In this document: piece by piece, positions 23,908-33,636 of the stretch
Numbering within the stretch: the first letter of the stretch is position 1
Layout: each line of letters opens with the position of its first letter
Assembly: GCA_015493765.1 (NCBI GenBank)
Contig: WGCQ01000089.1
Span: 1 to 33,636 of the forward strand
DNA from: Deltaproteobacteria bacterium
GTDB taxonomy: Bacteria; Myxococcota_A; UBA9042; DTJE01; S145-11
Direction: 5' to 3'
DNA length: 33,636 nucleotides
Notes under the pieces: generated by a model
Told to the model about the DNA's origin: nothing
What the model saw: the letters and a program-made list of their open reading frames with translations, nothing else
Database searches by the model: none
Made by a program: the position numbers and the translations under genes

Positions 23908-25187
23908 TGGCGGATGGTCGTTTTAAAATCCTGGTTGAAGACCGGTTTGGCACGGTAACGGACGAATATGAATTCGATGCGGGAAAATTCATTCTGGGAC
24001 GCAGCAGTAATTGCGATATAGTGCTTCCCGGGGATAATGTATCCAGGCGGCATGCCAGGCTGTTTACCAAGGATGATGCCCTTTTTATCGAGGACCTGAA
24101 TAGCGCAAACGGAACCTTTGTAAACGGCAAGAAGATCACAAAACCCGTTATGTTACTGGATGGTACCGTATTTCGAGTGGGTGATTTTCATATCCATGTT
24201 CATGGCGGAGTACAAAGTCTTGAACCTGATACGGTTTTTTTGCGATTGATAGGGTTGAATCGCTCGGTAAAGGACGAAATATTTGAGGTTAAAGAGAAAA
24301 CTTCTCTGGTTGGCAGGGGCAATGATTGCCAAATCGTTATTGTGGACCCGTCGATTTCCAGGGTCCATGCCAGGTTTTTGGTAATGAATCCCAGTACGGT
24401 CCTGGTGAAGGACATGGGCAGCGCCAACGGGGTGTACGTAAATGGTCGCATGGTCAACACGTGGGAATTACGCAGTGGTGATGACCTGAGGATCGGTGAC
24501 CTGGAATTCAAAGTTGAAATCCCTGGTGCGGATACCACCAAGACCAAGAGTGGTTGGATAATTCCGGGCAAGATCCAGACCCCATCTGCCAGATCCAGGA
24601 TGCTATTGGCAGTTAGCGGGATATTGGCCATAATACTGGTTCTCCTGGTCTTTTATGTGGTGAGAACACTGAGCAAACAGTCGTCATCCGGACAGGTGCA
24701 GCCGCGAATCGTAAAACACGGGCAGATAGCGCACAATAAGCAGCCCTCCGTAAAAGTCGTCCCTGCACACAAAATCCGGGATGTGGATATTTCAGCGCTT
24801 TTAGCGCAGGCCAAGGAGTTCCTGAAACACGGCGACCTGGATGCAGCGGAAAGCCTTCTTGCCAAGGCGGACAAATTATCCCCTGGTGACCCTAAAGTCA
24901 TAACATTGAAAAACCAGGTTGAACTCGAAAAGGAAAACAGGAAATTATTGATCGCTGCCCAGAAATCCATGAGCCAGAAAAAGGTCATGGATGCCGCAGG
25001 GTTGTTATTACGCATCCCGGAAACATCGATCTTTCATAAAAGCGCTGGTATTATGCTGGAGGATGCCAAGGACAACCTGGCGTTATTGCAGAATCGCGTA
25101 TGCAGGACCAGTCGCAGCAAGCGTGGAGTCAGGTGCAGGCAGATACATGCATTGATCAGCCGTATCGACTCTAAAATAGCACACTGA
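23907..25187 (+). CDS. Tandem FHA-domain membrane protein with TPR-like C-terminus
   Basis: 426 aa. The first FHA domain (about 5-98) has GRSSNCDIVL, SRRHAR and NSANGTFVNG. The second (about 108-205) has GRGNDCQIVI, SRVHAR and GSANGVYVNG. Both keep the phosphothreonine-binding Arg, Ser and Asn. One membrane helix (232-253) separates the cytoplasmic FHA pair from a Lys-rich linker and a helical, TPR-like segment (about 294-395: FLKHGDLDAAESLLAKADKLSPGDPKVI), presumably periplasmic. The topology resembles inner-membrane ring or scaffold proteins that pair with secretion ATPases, but no pore gene is nearby. It starts at the overlapping TAATG with GGGGA upstream. Probably acts with the upstream FHA-ATPase. 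Confidence 0.82.
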   Translation: MADGRFKILVEDRFGTVTDEYEFDAGKFILGRSSNCDIVLPGDNVSRRHARLFTKDDALFIEDLNSANGTFVNGKKITKPVMLLDGTVFRVGDFHIHVHGGVQSLEPDTVFLRLIGLNRSVKDEIFEVKEKTSLVGRGNDCQIVIVDPSISRVHARFLVMNPSTVLVKDMGSANGVYVNGRMVNTWELRSGDDLRIGDLEFKVEIPGADTTKTKSGWIIPGKIQTPSARSRMLLAVSGILAIILVLLVFYVVRTLSKQSSSGQVQPRIVKHGQIAHNKQPSVKVVPAHKIRDVDISALLAQAKEFLKHGDLDAAESLLAKADKLSPGDPKVITLKNQVELEKENRKLLIAAQKSMSQKKVMDAAGLLLRIPETSIFHKSAGIMLEDAKDNLALLQNRVCRTSRSKRGVRCRQIHALISRIDSKIAH

Positions 25188-25249
25188 AGTCAGGTGAGCG
25201 CGAAGGAAAGGTCTGTTGTGGGGGTTACCTCAGGATTGCGCCGCCACGG

Positions 25250-25663
25250 TTAATTTTCCCTGGTTTTGCCTGCAACCTGAATCCTGATTTCGGCCTTGGC
25301 CATGGACAATTGCAGGCGCTGGTAGTCCTTGGTGTTGGGTTCGGCATCCTTGAGGGCCTGCCGGACGCTTTCCAGTTTTTGCCTGGCCCGCGCCACGTCG
25401 ATTTCGTCCCTTGTCTCGCAGGTCTCAACCAGGCAATTTACCGTGTCCGCCAGCACCTCCACGTAACCCCCTGAAATCGCAGCAATCGTTTCATGCCCCT
25501 GTGCGTCCGATACCCGCATGACACCAACGCGCAGCGCCGCCATCAACGCCTCGTGACCGGGCAGGATTTGCATCTCGCCCACCTTGCCCGGCAGCGTGAC
25601 CGACGCGACCTTGACGCCTTCGAACTTTGCACCGTAAGGGGTTACAACATTCAGTATCACCAC
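25250..25663 (-). CDS. atpC: ATP synthase epsilon subunit
   Basis: The epsilon subunit caps the central stalk and modulates ATP hydrolysis. The 137-aa protein has the N-terminal beta sandwich (VTPYGAKFEGVKVASVTLPGKVGEMQILPGHEALMAALRVG, then SGGYVEVLADTVNCLVE) and the C-terminal helical hairpin (about 85-130). It starts with GTG directly after the atpD stop codon; two consecutive GTG codons are possible starts (25661-25663 or 25658-25660), preceded by GGGGAG. It ends the atp operon and is convergent with the FHA operon. I see no clear terminator in the 62-bp gap. Confidence 0.93.
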   Translation of the reverse strand: MVILNVVTPYGAKFEGVKVASVTLPGKVGEMQILPGHEALMAALRVGVMRVSDAQGHETIAAISGGYVEVLADTVNCLVETCETRDEIDVARARQKLESVRQALKDAEPNTKDYQRLQLSMAKAEIRIQVAGKTREN

Positions 25664-27091
<1,428 letters not shown>

Positions 27092-27967
27092 TTATTTCAG
27101 GGCCTCCGCGCCCGCGACAATCTCCATCAATTCCGTTGTAATGGCGGCCTGCCTGGTCCTGTTGTATTGCATGGTTAGCCGCGTGATCATATCCTCGGCA
27201 TTGGTCGTTGCCGCATCCATTGCCGTCATCCTGGCCCCCATTTCGGCAGCCAGGGACTCGAGCACTGCGAAATACAGCCTCACATTCACGTACAACGGCA
27301 GGATCGCCTCCAACACCTGTGCCATTGACGGCTCATACAAAAATTCCCGCGTGTCCTCCACGGGCCTCAACTCGACACCCATTTCCTCGGGCAGGATCGG
27401 CAGCAGGCGTTCCACCACGATGTCCTGTTTCGCCGCATTCTTGAATTCGTTATAAATAATGTATGCCGCATCCAGCCCGTTATCGATGTAGCGGCTCACG
27501 ATTTCGGCCCCGATCTCGGAGGCACGCTCCATGGTCGGCTCCGTCAGTACGTCCATGTATTCCCGGTTTATCCGGTAGTTGTGAAAACGCAGGTATTCCC
27601 GGCCCTTTTTGCCGATCACGGCCAGGTCAATCTGCTCGTGGCCGCCTTCGTTGTCCTTTATATAGCGCTCGGCTCGTTTGCTGATATTGGCATTGAAGGC
27701 ACCGCACAACCCGCGGTCCGATGTCACCACGATCACCATGGCATGCTTCTGCGGCCTGACAGCCAGCAGCGGGTGGGCATCCCTGTTCACACGCATCCCC
27801 AGGTCCGCTATCACCTGCCTGACTCCGTTTGCATACGGCTTGGCACGCTCCATGTTCGCCTGGGCACGCCGCAGTTTCGCAGCCGCCACCATCTTCATGG
27901 CCTTGGTGATCTGGTGCGTCTTGGTCACCGCAACGATGCGCTTTTTCAACTCCTTCAGAGTGGCCAT
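27092..27967 (-). CDS. atpG: ATP synthase F1 gamma subunit
   Basis: The central rotor shaft of F1, 291 aa. The N-terminal helix TLKELKKRIVAVTKTHQITKAMKMVAAAKLRRAQ and the C-terminal helix ERASEIGAEIV...EMGARMTAMDAATTNAEDMITRLTMQYNRTRQAAITTELMEIVAGAEAL form the coiled-coil axle. The central Rossmann-like region contains VIVVTSDRGLCGAFNANI. The ATG overlaps the atpA stop by 1 bp, so expression is coupled. Confidence 0.96.
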   Translation of the reverse strand: MATLKELKKRIVAVTKTHQITKAMKMVAAAKLRRAQANMERAKPYANGVRQVIADLGMRVNRDAHPLLAVRPQKHAMVIVVTSDRGLCGAFNANISKRAERYIKDNEGGHEQIDLAVIGKKGREYLRFHNYRINREYMDVLTEPTMERASEIGAEIVSRYIDNGLDAAYIIYNEFKNAAKQDIVVERLLPILPEEMGVELRPVEDTREFLYEPSMAQVLEAILPLYVNVRLYFAVLESLAAEMGARMTAMDAATTNAEDMITRLTMQYNRTRQAAITTELMEIVAGAEALK

Positions 27968-29505
27968 CAGCCGGCCTCCTGTGTGAAGGTCGCCTTGAAT
28001 TCCCGTATCCCCTGGGCCATCTTCTCGCGCACAACGTCGGACAACTGGCCGCTGTCCCTGATTTCATCCAGTACATCCTGGTGCTTTGCCTCGAAATAGG
28101 CCAGCAATTCCTTTTCAAAGCGTCCCAGCACGTCTGTTGGCAGGTCCATCAAAAAGCCTTCCTTCGCGGTCCCGGCAAAGATGATCAACACCTGTTTTTC
28201 CATGGACAAGGGCTTGTACTGTGGCTGTTTCAGGATTTCCACCAGTCGCCGCCCCTTTTCCAACTGGGCCAGGGTCGCCTTGTCCAGTTCGCCCGCAAAC
28301 TGGGCGAATGCCTCCAGTTCCCTGTACTGCGCCAGGTCCAAACGCAGGCTGCCGGCCACCTTTTTCATGGCCTTGCGCTGGGCCGCGCCACCCACACGGG
28401 ACACGGACAGGCCCACGTTGATGGCCGGCCGTATGCCCTTGTAAAACATGTCGGTTTCCAGGTAAATCTGGCCGTCGGTGATGGAAATCACGTTCGTAGG
28501 GATGTATGCGGACACGTCGCCCGCCTGGGTCTCGATGATCGGGATCGCTGTCAGGCTGCCGCCGCCCAGTTCGTCATTCATCTTTGCCGCACGTTCCAGC
28601 AGTCGCGAATGCAGGTAGAACACGTCCCCGGGATATGCCTCGCGGCCAGGCGGACGCCGCAACAGCAACGACAACTGGCGGTATGCATTGGCGTGCTTGC
28701 TGAGGTCGTCATAAAAGATCACGCTGTGCTGGCCGTTGTCCCTGAACCATTCGCCCATGGTACAGCCTGCATAGGGTGCAATATACTGCATGGGGGCCAT
28801 CTCGGATGCGGTGGCCGCTATCACAGTGGTGTACTCCATGGCACCGAACGATTTCAGGCGTTCCACCACCTGGGCCACGGTGGACTGCTTCTGACCGATG
28901 GCCACGTATATGCAGTACACCGGCGTATCCGTTTCGTGCGTGTACTTCTGGTTGATGATCGTATCAATCGCGATGGCTGTCTTGCCGGTCTGGCGGTCAC
29001 CGATCACCAGTTCTCGCTGGCCGCGGCCGATCGGCGTCATGGCATCGATCGCCTTGATCCCTGTCTGCAGGGGCTCGCGCACGGGCTGCCGCGCCACAAT
29101 CCCCGGGGCCTTTATCTCGATGCGGCGGTATTCCTGGGCCTCCACCGGGCCAAGCCCGTCCAACGGCTCGCCCAGGGCGTTCAGCACGCGCCCGACCACC
29201 GCCTTGCCCACCGGCACCTGTGCGATCTTGCCGGTCCGCTTGCACGTATCGCCCTCACGAATTTTCGTTGCCTCGCCAAACAACGCAACACCCACGTTGT
29301 CCTCTTCCAGGTTCAGCACGATCCCCTTCACGCCATGCGGAAATTCCAGCAACTCGCCGGCCATGGCCTGGCTGAGCCCATAAACCCTGGCGATCCCGTC
29401 GCCGCTGTACATGACCACGCCCGTATCCGACAGTTCCAGTTTGCGACCGAACTGCTCTATCTGGTTGCGCAGTACCTTGGTTACTTCACTGACCTTGATG
29501 TCCAT
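27967..29505 (-). CDS. atpA: ATP synthase F1 alpha subunit
   Basis: The non-catalytic nucleotide-binding subunit of F1, 512 aa. The beta-barrel region carries [10 protein letters not shown] and [13 protein letters not shown]. The Walker A loop GDRQTGKT lies at 169-176 and the Walker B-like strand is [48 protein letters not shown]. The arginine-finger motif [13 protein letters not shown] is intact. It is 3 bp from atpH, whose stop precedes it. Confidence 0.97.
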   Translation of the reverse strand: MDIKVSEVTKVLRNQIEQFGRKLELSDTGVVMYSGDGIARVYGLSQAMAGELLEFPHGVKGIVLNLEEDNVGVALFGEATKIREGDTCKRTGKIAQVPVGKAVVGRVLNALGEPLDGLGPVEAQEYRRIEIKAPGIVARQPVREPLQTGIKAIDAMTPIGRGQRELVIGDRQTGKTAIAIDTIINQKYTHETDTPVYCIYVAIGQKQSTVAQVVERLKSFGAMEYTTVIAATASEMAPMQYIAPYAGCTMGEWFRDNGQHSVIFYDDLSKHANAYRQLSLLLRRPPGREAYPGDVFYLHSRLLERAAKMNDELGGGSLTAIPIIETQAGDVSAYIPTNVISITDGQIYLETDMFYKGIRPAINVGLSVSRVGGAAQRKAMKKVAGSLRLDLAQYRELEAFAQFAGELDKATLAQLEKGRRLVEILKQPQYKPLSMEKQVLIIFAGTAKEGFLMDLPTDVLGRFEKELLAYFEAKHQDVLDEIRDSGQLSDVVREKMAQGIREFKATFTQEAG

Positions 29506-29508
29506 GTA

Positions 29509-30063
29509 TCAGCCTCCCACCAGCCGTGTTTTCAATGCCTCGATGTATCCCTGTATCGTCATGTCGAACACCCGATCCCCTGTTACCACCTTTAGCCCGC
29601 CCAGCACCTTCGGGTCTACCACCTTTTCCACTATCACCCGTTTTGCCCCGAGTTTCTTTTTGATTGCGTCGCTAAGTTTCGTTACCAGGAACATGGACAA
29701 GGGTTTTGCCGTGATCACACGTACCCTCACCCAGCCGTTCGCCTGATCCAGGGCCTCGGTAAAGCCCACGGATATGGCGCCGATCAAGTCCAACCTGTTG
29801 TTGTGCAACAATAATTTTAACAGGTTCATGGTCAATGTATTAAAACGCGCTGCCTTGGCAACCTTTGCAATCAAATCCATGCGTTGTTCCATGGGCAGGG
29901 CGGGATTTTTCAGGGTCGATTTCAATTCCCGGACCTGGGTAAACAACCGGTCGGCATCCTGAAGGTCCTTTTGAATGACCTGGGCCACGCCCTTGGCCTG
30001 TGCAGCCTGCAGCAAGGCATCCGCGTAACGCCTTGCCAGGATATTTACGAATACCTGGGTCAC
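29509..30063 (-). CDS. atpH: ATP synthase delta subunit
   Basis: The 184-aa delta subunit joins the peripheral stalk to the top of F1. The N-terminal six-helix domain begins NILARRYADALLQAAQAKG. The C-terminal signature region reads VIVEKVVDPKVLGGLKVVTGDRVFDMTIQGYIEALKTRL, matching the conserved V-P-LiGG----ig--viD-S---rL pattern. Its ATG overlaps the atpF stop by 4 bp. Confidence 0.94.
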   Translation of the reverse strand: MTQVFVNILARRYADALLQAAQAKGVAQVIQKDLQDADRLFTQVRELKSTLKNPALPMEQRMDLIAKVAKAARFNTLTMNLLKLLLHNNRLDLIGAISVGFTEALDQANGWVRVRVITAKPLSMFLVTKLSDAIKKKLGAKRVIVEKVVDPKVLGGLKVVTGDRVFDMTIQGYIEALKTRLVGG

Positions 30064-30611
30064 AGGGCCTCCATTTCCTTGATGAATCGATCAATCAGTT
30101 TAGCGGTCGGTGCAATTCCACCTTGTTTTTTCAGTGCATCGACAATTGCATCCACGGCCAGGTTCACCACGTTGCCGCGGACCCTTTCCGACATCTCGGC
30201 CTGTGCCAGTGCGACCCTGGCCTCGGCCTGTCGTTTCAAGCGTTCGGCCGCAGCCACAGCCTCGTGCATGGCCGCCTGCTTTTCCTGTTCACCCTTGGCC
30301 CGGTAACTGGCCAGCAGTTCGTCGATTTCTGCCTGGATGTTGGCCATGTGGGCCTTGTATTCGTCCAGTTTCGCCTCGGCCTGCCGCAATGCGCCTTCCG
30401 CCTCGTCCAGTGCCGCCTTGACCTGCTCGGAGCGGTCCTTGAAATAGCGCTTGATCGTAGGGGCCAGCAGCCACCACATGAGCCCCACGCCCACGATGAA
30501 ATCGATGATGTAATTGCCGTGGATCGACCAGATGAACTTGTTTGCCTCGCCGGATTCCCCGGCAAACGCCAGTGCGGGCATCAGCAACAGCAACAGGACC
30601 AGGCCCCTCAT
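30060..30611 (-). CDS. atpF: ATP synthase b subunit with N-terminal signal-like segment
   Basis: A peripheral stalk subunit of 183 aa. The hydrophobic leader MRGLVLLLLLMPALAFAGES looks like a cleavable signal peptide. It is followed by a membrane helix (about 33-51) and a long amphipathic stalk helix. A signal-like leader on AtpF is something I associate with deltaproteobacteria. The ATG at 30609-30611 has GGTGGAG just upstream and overlaps the b' stop by 4 bp. The open frame extends further upstream without a ribosome site, so the longer form is rejected. Confidence 0.92.
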   Translation of the reverse strand: MRGLVLLLLLMPALAFAGESGEANKFIWSIHGNYIIDFIVGVGLMWWLLAPTIKRYFKDRSEQVKAALDEAEGALRQAEAKLDEYKAHMANIQAEIDELLASYRAKGEQEKQAAMHEAVAAAERLKRQAEARVALAQAEMSERVRGNVVNLAVDAIVDALKKQGGIAPTAKLIDRFIKEMEAL

Positions 30612-31060
30612 CGCTCCACCTCCATGATCTTTGCCTGCATCACGCCGGCCAGTTCCCTGGCGATTTGTTCCTCCTGGGCCTTCAACTGGGCCTCTTGTGC
30701 CTTCAGCACCTCCATGTCCTTTTGCACCTTGGCCTGCAATTGCTGTTGTTCCCGTTGCAGGATTTCGTCCCGTGCGCGCATGCCCTCCTCGCGCAGCCGT
30801 GCACGTTCGGCCTGGCCCTTTGCCCTGGCCTTTTTCAGGTTCTCCATGTACTCCTGTTTCATTTCCTCGGCCTTGACCTCGATCTCCCTGGCGTCCTTTT
30901 TGCGGCCTTCGGTCAGGTCCTCTTGAACCTTTTTGGCCTTCAGGTAGGGCTTGAACACCAGGGGCGTCAGGATGCCCCATAACAGCAGGAACGTGATTAG
31001 CTGCACAAAAAACGAACCATCAAGGTCGATCAATGCGGCCCTTGCGATTTCTATTTCCAC
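30608..31060 (-). CDS. atpF2: ATP synthase b' subunit
   Basis: This is a second peripheral-stalk subunit of 150 aa. ALIDLDGSFFVQLITFLLLWGILTPLVFKPYLKAKKVQEDL contains the membrane helix, followed by a highly charged stalk helix to the end. A b/b' heterodimer is used by phototrophs, cyanobacteria and many deltaproteobacteria. The start is GTG with GGAGG 12 nt upstream, a long spacing. It is the first gene of the operon; genes for subunits a and c are absent. Confidence 0.9.
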   Translation of the reverse strand: MEIEIARAALIDLDGSFFVQLITFLLLWGILTPLVFKPYLKAKKVQEDLTEGRKKDAREIEVKAEEMKQEYMENLKKARAKGQAERARLREEGMRARDEILQREQQQLQAKVQKDMEVLKAQEAQLKAQEEQIARELAGVMQAKIMEVER

Positions 31061-31093
31061 GGTTCAGCCAGCCTCCACCAATATCAACCATGA

Positions 31094-31146
31094 CAACACG
31101 GAAAGGTGTTGCGCATATCCCTACCATTGAACCACTTTTTTGTCAA
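31094..31146 (-). promoter_or_regulatory. Candidate atp operon promoter and leader hairpin
   Basis: On the minus strand a perfect TTGACA (complement of 31141-31146) has only a poor -10 (TAGGGA) at 17 bp. The leader contains a hairpin CAACAC-N6-GTGTTG (31094-31111). The hairpin may affect translation, but nothing more can be said. Confidence 0.4.
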
Positions 31147-31159
31147 GATTCAAAGATCA

Positions 31160-31310
31160 AGATCAGTGGCCGTTGACCGTGACCGTGGCCGTTGACCGTG
31201 ACCGTTGACCGTGTGGGGCCGGCATCCTGCCGGCCTTTTCCGTGGCCGTGGCCGTTGACCGTGGCGGTGACGGAAGTCATGGAGCGCAGGCGTCAGCCGG
31301 CATCTTAAAT
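31160..31310. repeat. ACGG-phased repeat block, inverted relative to 731-1310
   Basis: Read on the minus strand this stretch contains ACGGTCAACGGCCACGG-type units, AAAAGGCCGGCAGGATGCCGG (hairpin at 31216-31235) and CGCCTGCGCTCCATGACTTCC, matching in the same order the modules at 731-1310. The rest of the gap up to 31440 shows no gene. Confidence 0.75.
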
Positions 31311-31443
31311 TATCTTTGTATTTCAAACTATTACAAGACAGACAAATTTCCGAATTCGTCACTAAATCCATCAAATCAACACCCTCGGCCTCGCCCGCCT
31401 TTCCGCGGCCGTGACAACGAATCGCCAAGCGACGTTTGGCTCC

Positions 31444-31508
31444 AAATTTAGTCAGGTAATTTGGGGATCAATCCGGACCTTGACAAAAACGGGTATAACA
31501 AGTAAAAA
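31444..31508 (+). promoter_or_regulatory. tRNA-Ser promoter with recurring upstream motif
   Basis: The motif AAATTTAGTCAGGTAATTTG plus GGG ends at 31465. A perfect TTGACA starts exactly 14 bp later (31480-31485), and a weak -10 TAAAAA lies 17 bp downstream (31503-31508). Transcription would start a few bases before the tRNA. Confidence 0.6.
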
Positions 31509-31520
31509 TCATTCAGCCTT

Positions 31521-31611
<91 letters not shown>

Positions 31612-31667
31612 GCAAATATGGTTCTTCCGGATCCCGCCCCGGTGGAGGCTAACACCGGAGACCAGGA

Positions 31668-31762
31668 TGGATTTGTAATAAATCAAAACCGGTAATTTTA
31701 TGTCTAATAAAATCAAAGAGTTACAGAGGCCAAAAAGCCAAAATCGGCCTTTTTACGAGTCA
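31668..31762. mobile_element. MITE-like element, copy 2 (inverted)
   Basis: This is the reverse-complement homologue of 12366-12462, with shared blocks around AATAAAATCAAAGAGTTACA and the GATTTATTAC end. The ends TGGATTTGTAA and TTACGAGTCAA are slightly diverged terminal repeats. The right flank keeps TCAAATT; no duplication is preserved on the left. Confidence 0.7.
31732..31754. terminator. Possible bidirectional terminator inside MITE copy 2
   Basis: AAAAAGCC (31732-31739) and GGCCTTTTT (31746-31754) form a hairpin with A/T runs on both arms. It would give a U-tract for the tRNA transcript on the plus strand and for pepD on the minus strand, and it lies between these convergent units. Confidence 0.45.
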
Positions 31763-31821
31763 ATCAAATTAGTAATTCCGGATGCGTTTTATGTGCTTGC
31801 ACTTGTGGATCGGGCCATTGT

Positions 31822-33276
31822 TTATGCGGATGCCAGTTTTTTGAGTACCCTCTTCACCAGGTCATAAAAACGCTGTGTGGAATCGATTTCCACGTATTCT
31901 TCCGGTGTATGGGCGTTACGGATGTTCGGACCGAAACTGACCATGTCCATGCCCGGGAAATGGTCACCCAGTATTCCGGTTTCAAGACCGGCATGGATCA
32001 CAGTGACTTCAGGGTCATGCCCGTACATCTCGTTGAAGGCCTCGCGTGTCACCTTCAGGGTCTTGGCATTCATATTGGGCCTCCAGCCCGGATACGAACC
32101 CTGGAATTCCACGATTGCACCGGCCAGTTCACCCGTGGCTGCGATCCTGTTCAGCACGTACTTGATTTCGGAATCCACACTGGAACGGGAACTGCACACC
32201 ACGTCAATGCGGTTGTCCGGTATCTCCACTGATGCCACGTTGGACGATGTCTGGACGATTCCGGGCAGTTCCAGGCTCATGGCCAGCACGCCGTGTGGCA
32301 ACGCCATAATCGTGTTGACCAGTCGCATGCTGAGGTCTGATGTCCAGGCGTTCCCAGGCTTCGACGCGGTGGTAACCTCCACGCTCAAACCAGGGTCAGA
32401 TGTCTTGAATTCATCCTTTAACACCGCGGCAAAATCATTGATCGCCTTTTTGAACCCATCGGCCTTTGCCCTGGGTATCAACACCGTTGCCCAGGCATCC
32501 CTGGGGATCGCGTTGCGCTTGTCACCGCCCTCGAATGTGGACAGGGTGGTCCATGCATCCCTGGTATGTCGCAACAGCCTGGCCAATACCTTCAAGGCAT
32601 TCGCCCGATTGTCATTGATGTTCAAGCCGGAGTGCCCGCCTTTCAGGCCGCCCACCTTTAATTGTAATGCCACGCTGTCCTGGGTTGTTGCCTGGGTTTC
32701 CAGTTTGAAAGAGGTCACGGAATCCGCACCGCCTGCACATCCCACAAACAGGATGCCTTCATCCTCGGAATCCAGGTTCAACAGCAGCCTGCCCTTCAAC
32801 ATTTCAGGCTTCAGGTTGCCCGCACCAGTCAGTCCCCGCTCTTCATCGATCGTAAACAGCAATTCCAATGGTCCGTGCTCCACCGATGGGTCATCAGCCA
32901 CGGCCAGCGCAGTGGCAACGCCTATACCGTTATCAGCCCCCAGGGTTGTACCTCGGGTCTTGATGATATTCCCATCCACCACCGCAGGAATGGGGTCCTT
33001 TTCGAAATCGTGTTCAAAATCAGGGTGTTTTTCGCACACCATGTCCATGTGGCCTTGAAGTACCACTGTAGGGGCCGACTCAAGGCCCGGACTCGCAGGC
33101 ACCTGGATCACCACATTTCCCACCTCGTCGGTCTTGTATGCAAACCCCTTTTGTTTTGCGAAATTGACCACGTAATCCCGTATTCCGGCCTCGTTGCCGG
33201 AACACCTCGGGACAGTCAGAATCCCTGCAAACTGTTTGAACAATGCCTTTGGCTCAAGGTCTTTTATCTCTGCCAT
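31822..33276 (-). CDS. pepD: Aminoacyl-histidine dipeptidase (PepD, M20 family)
   Basis: PepD is a cytosolic dinuclear zinc dipeptidase with broad specificity, including Xaa-His dipeptides. The 484-aa protein has QGHMDMV (His76, Asp78), TTLGADNGIG (bridging Asp115), TIDEERGLTGA (catalytic Glu145 and metal Glu146), LNLDSEDEG (Asp169) and the lid-domain GGHSGLNI. The C-terminal His-bearing region is VTVIHAGLETGIL...MVSFGPNIRNAHTPEEYVEID. Length and motif order are typical. GGAGG lies 6 nt before the ATG. Transcribed from a promoter at 33306-33335. Confidence 0.96.
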   Translation of the reverse strand: MAEIKDLEPKALFKQFAGILTVPRCSGNEAGIRDYVVNFAKQKGFAYKTDEVGNVVIQVPASPGLESAPTVVLQGHMDMVCEKHPDFEHDFEKDPIPAVVDGNIIKTRGTTLGADNGIGVATALAVADDPSVEHGPLELLFTIDEERGLTGAGNLKPEMLKGRLLLNLDSEDEGILFVGCAGGADSVTSFKLETQATTQDSVALQLKVGGLKGGHSGLNINDNRANALKVLARLLRHTRDAWTTLSTFEGGDKRNAIPRDAWATVLIPRAKADGFKKAINDFAAVLKDEFKTSDPGLSVEVTTASKPGNAWTSDLSMRLVNTIMALPHGVLAMSLELPGIVQTSSNVASVEIPDNRIDVVCSSRSSVDSEIKYVLNRIAATGELAGAIVEFQGSYPGWRPNMNAKTLKVTREAFNEMYGHDPEVTVIHAGLETGILGDHFPGMDMVSFGPNIRNAHTPEEYVEIDSTQRFYDLVKRVLKKLASA

Positions 33277-33305
33277 TTCATGCCTCCTGTAAAACAGACC
33301 GACTG

Positions 33306-33335
33306 ACTATAGCACCAAAAAGGTGGGGTATCAAA
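33306..33335 (-). promoter_or_regulatory. pepD promoter
   Basis: On the minus strand TTTGAT (complement of 33330-33335) and TATAGT (complement of 33306-33311) are 18 bp apart. The -35 is only 6 bp from the left end of inverted-repeat element copy B. Confidence 0.5.
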
Positions 33336-33341
33336 CAGGGA

Positions 33342-33513
33342 CCCAAATTACCTGTCAAATTTGAGGACAAAGTACGCCGAAAGTGGTCCAGGTACAAGGC
33401 CCAATTTGAGGCAGGCGTACTTAGCGGTACGTTGAGCATCAAATTGGTGCAAACGACGAAGCAGATGGGCCGCTTGCGGCGTACGACTACCGAATTTAGT
33501 CAGGTAATTTGGG
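33342..33513. repeat. Inverted-repeat element, copy B (uninterrupted)
   Basis: The 172-bp element has ends CCCAAATTACCTG and CAGGTAATTTGGG that are perfectly complementary over 13 bp, with looser pairing further in. The interior carries CAGATGGGCCGCTTGCGGCG like copy A. TCAAATTTGA occurs once (33355-33364), at the point where copy A holds the MITE. It lies between divergent pepD and the gene at 33574. Confidence 0.8.
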
Positions 33514-33527
33514 AGGGGCATCCCAAA

Positions 33528-33556
33528 TTGACAAGCACCGCCTTATCATGTAGCAT
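33528..33556 (+). promoter_or_regulatory. Promoter of the gene at the window end
   Basis: A perfect TTGACA (33528-33533) stands exactly 14 bp after the terminal GGG of element copy B. TAGCAT (33551-33556, four of six) follows after 17 bp. Confidence 0.6.
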
Positions 33557-33573
33557 AAAGGGGCACATGGACG

Positions 33574-33636
33574 ATGAGGATATCAGTGAAACAAAAGATT
33601 TTTATAATTCTGACGATGGTTGGCATAGTATGGCTC
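33574..33636 (+). CDS. 5' end of a probable exported or membrane protein, cut by window edge
   Basis: From the ATG at 33574 the frame reads a basic start (MRISVKQK) followed by hydrophobic IFIILTMVGIVWL, a typical signal peptide or first membrane helix, open to the edge. AAAGGGG lies about 10 nt upstream and a promoter at 33528-33556. A second ATG at 33567 in another frame gives an acidic peptide and is less likely. The product is unknown. Confidence 0.55.
   Translation, partial: MRISVKQKIFIILTMVGIVWL

Noticed and set aside
28081-29595. Plus-strand open frame of 504 codons opposite atpA
   Set aside because: It is an antisense shadow of a highly conserved gene; the product is His/Gln/Leu-rich with no domain and no ribosome site.

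Overview
The window reads as a chromosomal segment of a Gram-negative bacterium. The best guess is a Myxococcota/Bradymonadota-type deltaproteobacterial lineage, inferred from gene content only. The reasons are: a split F1Fo ATP synthase operon with b' and signal-peptide-bearing b subunits but no a or c genes; a pilMNOPQ cluster; a secreted protein with DDxxPCT-type cysteine repeats; and FHA-domain proteins. No phage, IS transposase, CRISPR array or rRNA gene is visible.

Layout. 1-583 (-): cut-off cysteine-rich lipoprotein, with its promoter at 670-698. 731-1310: dense intergenic repeat block. 1334-9420 (-): compact type IV pilus alignment/secretin operon, pilM-pilN-pilO-pilP-pilQ plus an unknown exported protein. 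9533-12291 (-): argS, a SPOR protein and a small cupin. 12684-15473 (+): large membrane protein with two winged-helix-like modules and Cys-rich Sel1/Hcp-like repeats. 15674-18044 (+): OPT-family transporter overlapped by a PqqD-like gene. 18171-21163 (-): DUF4410-like lipoprotein, hisC and lgt. 22036-25187 (+): two FHA proteins, the first fused to a divergent CpaF-like ATPase. 25250-31060 (-): atpF'-atpF-atpH-atpA-atpG-atpD-atpC. 31521-31610 (+): tRNA-Ser(CGA). 31822-33276 (-): pepD. 33574-end (+): start of an exported protein.

How the genes work together. PilM/N/O/P form the cytoplasmic, inner-membrane and periplasmic alignment complex that couples to the PilQ secretin. PilQ here carries an extra periplasmic coiled coil of about 660 residues. 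Lgt lipidates lipoproteins, and PilP, the DUF4410-like protein and the Cys-rich protein at 1-583 are probable clients. The ATP synthase operon supplies the F1 sector and the stator; the a and c subunits must be elsewhere.

The most unusual signal is non-coding. A motif with core TTAGTCAGGTAATTTGGG recurs in intergenic regions and stands exactly 14 bp (13 in one case) upstream of TTGACA-like -35 boxes of otherwise unrelated transcription units. In two places it forms the ends of a palindromic element between divergent genes. One of those two copies has been split by a 97-bp MITE-like element flanked by a 10-bp direct repeat, and the other copy preserves the empty site.
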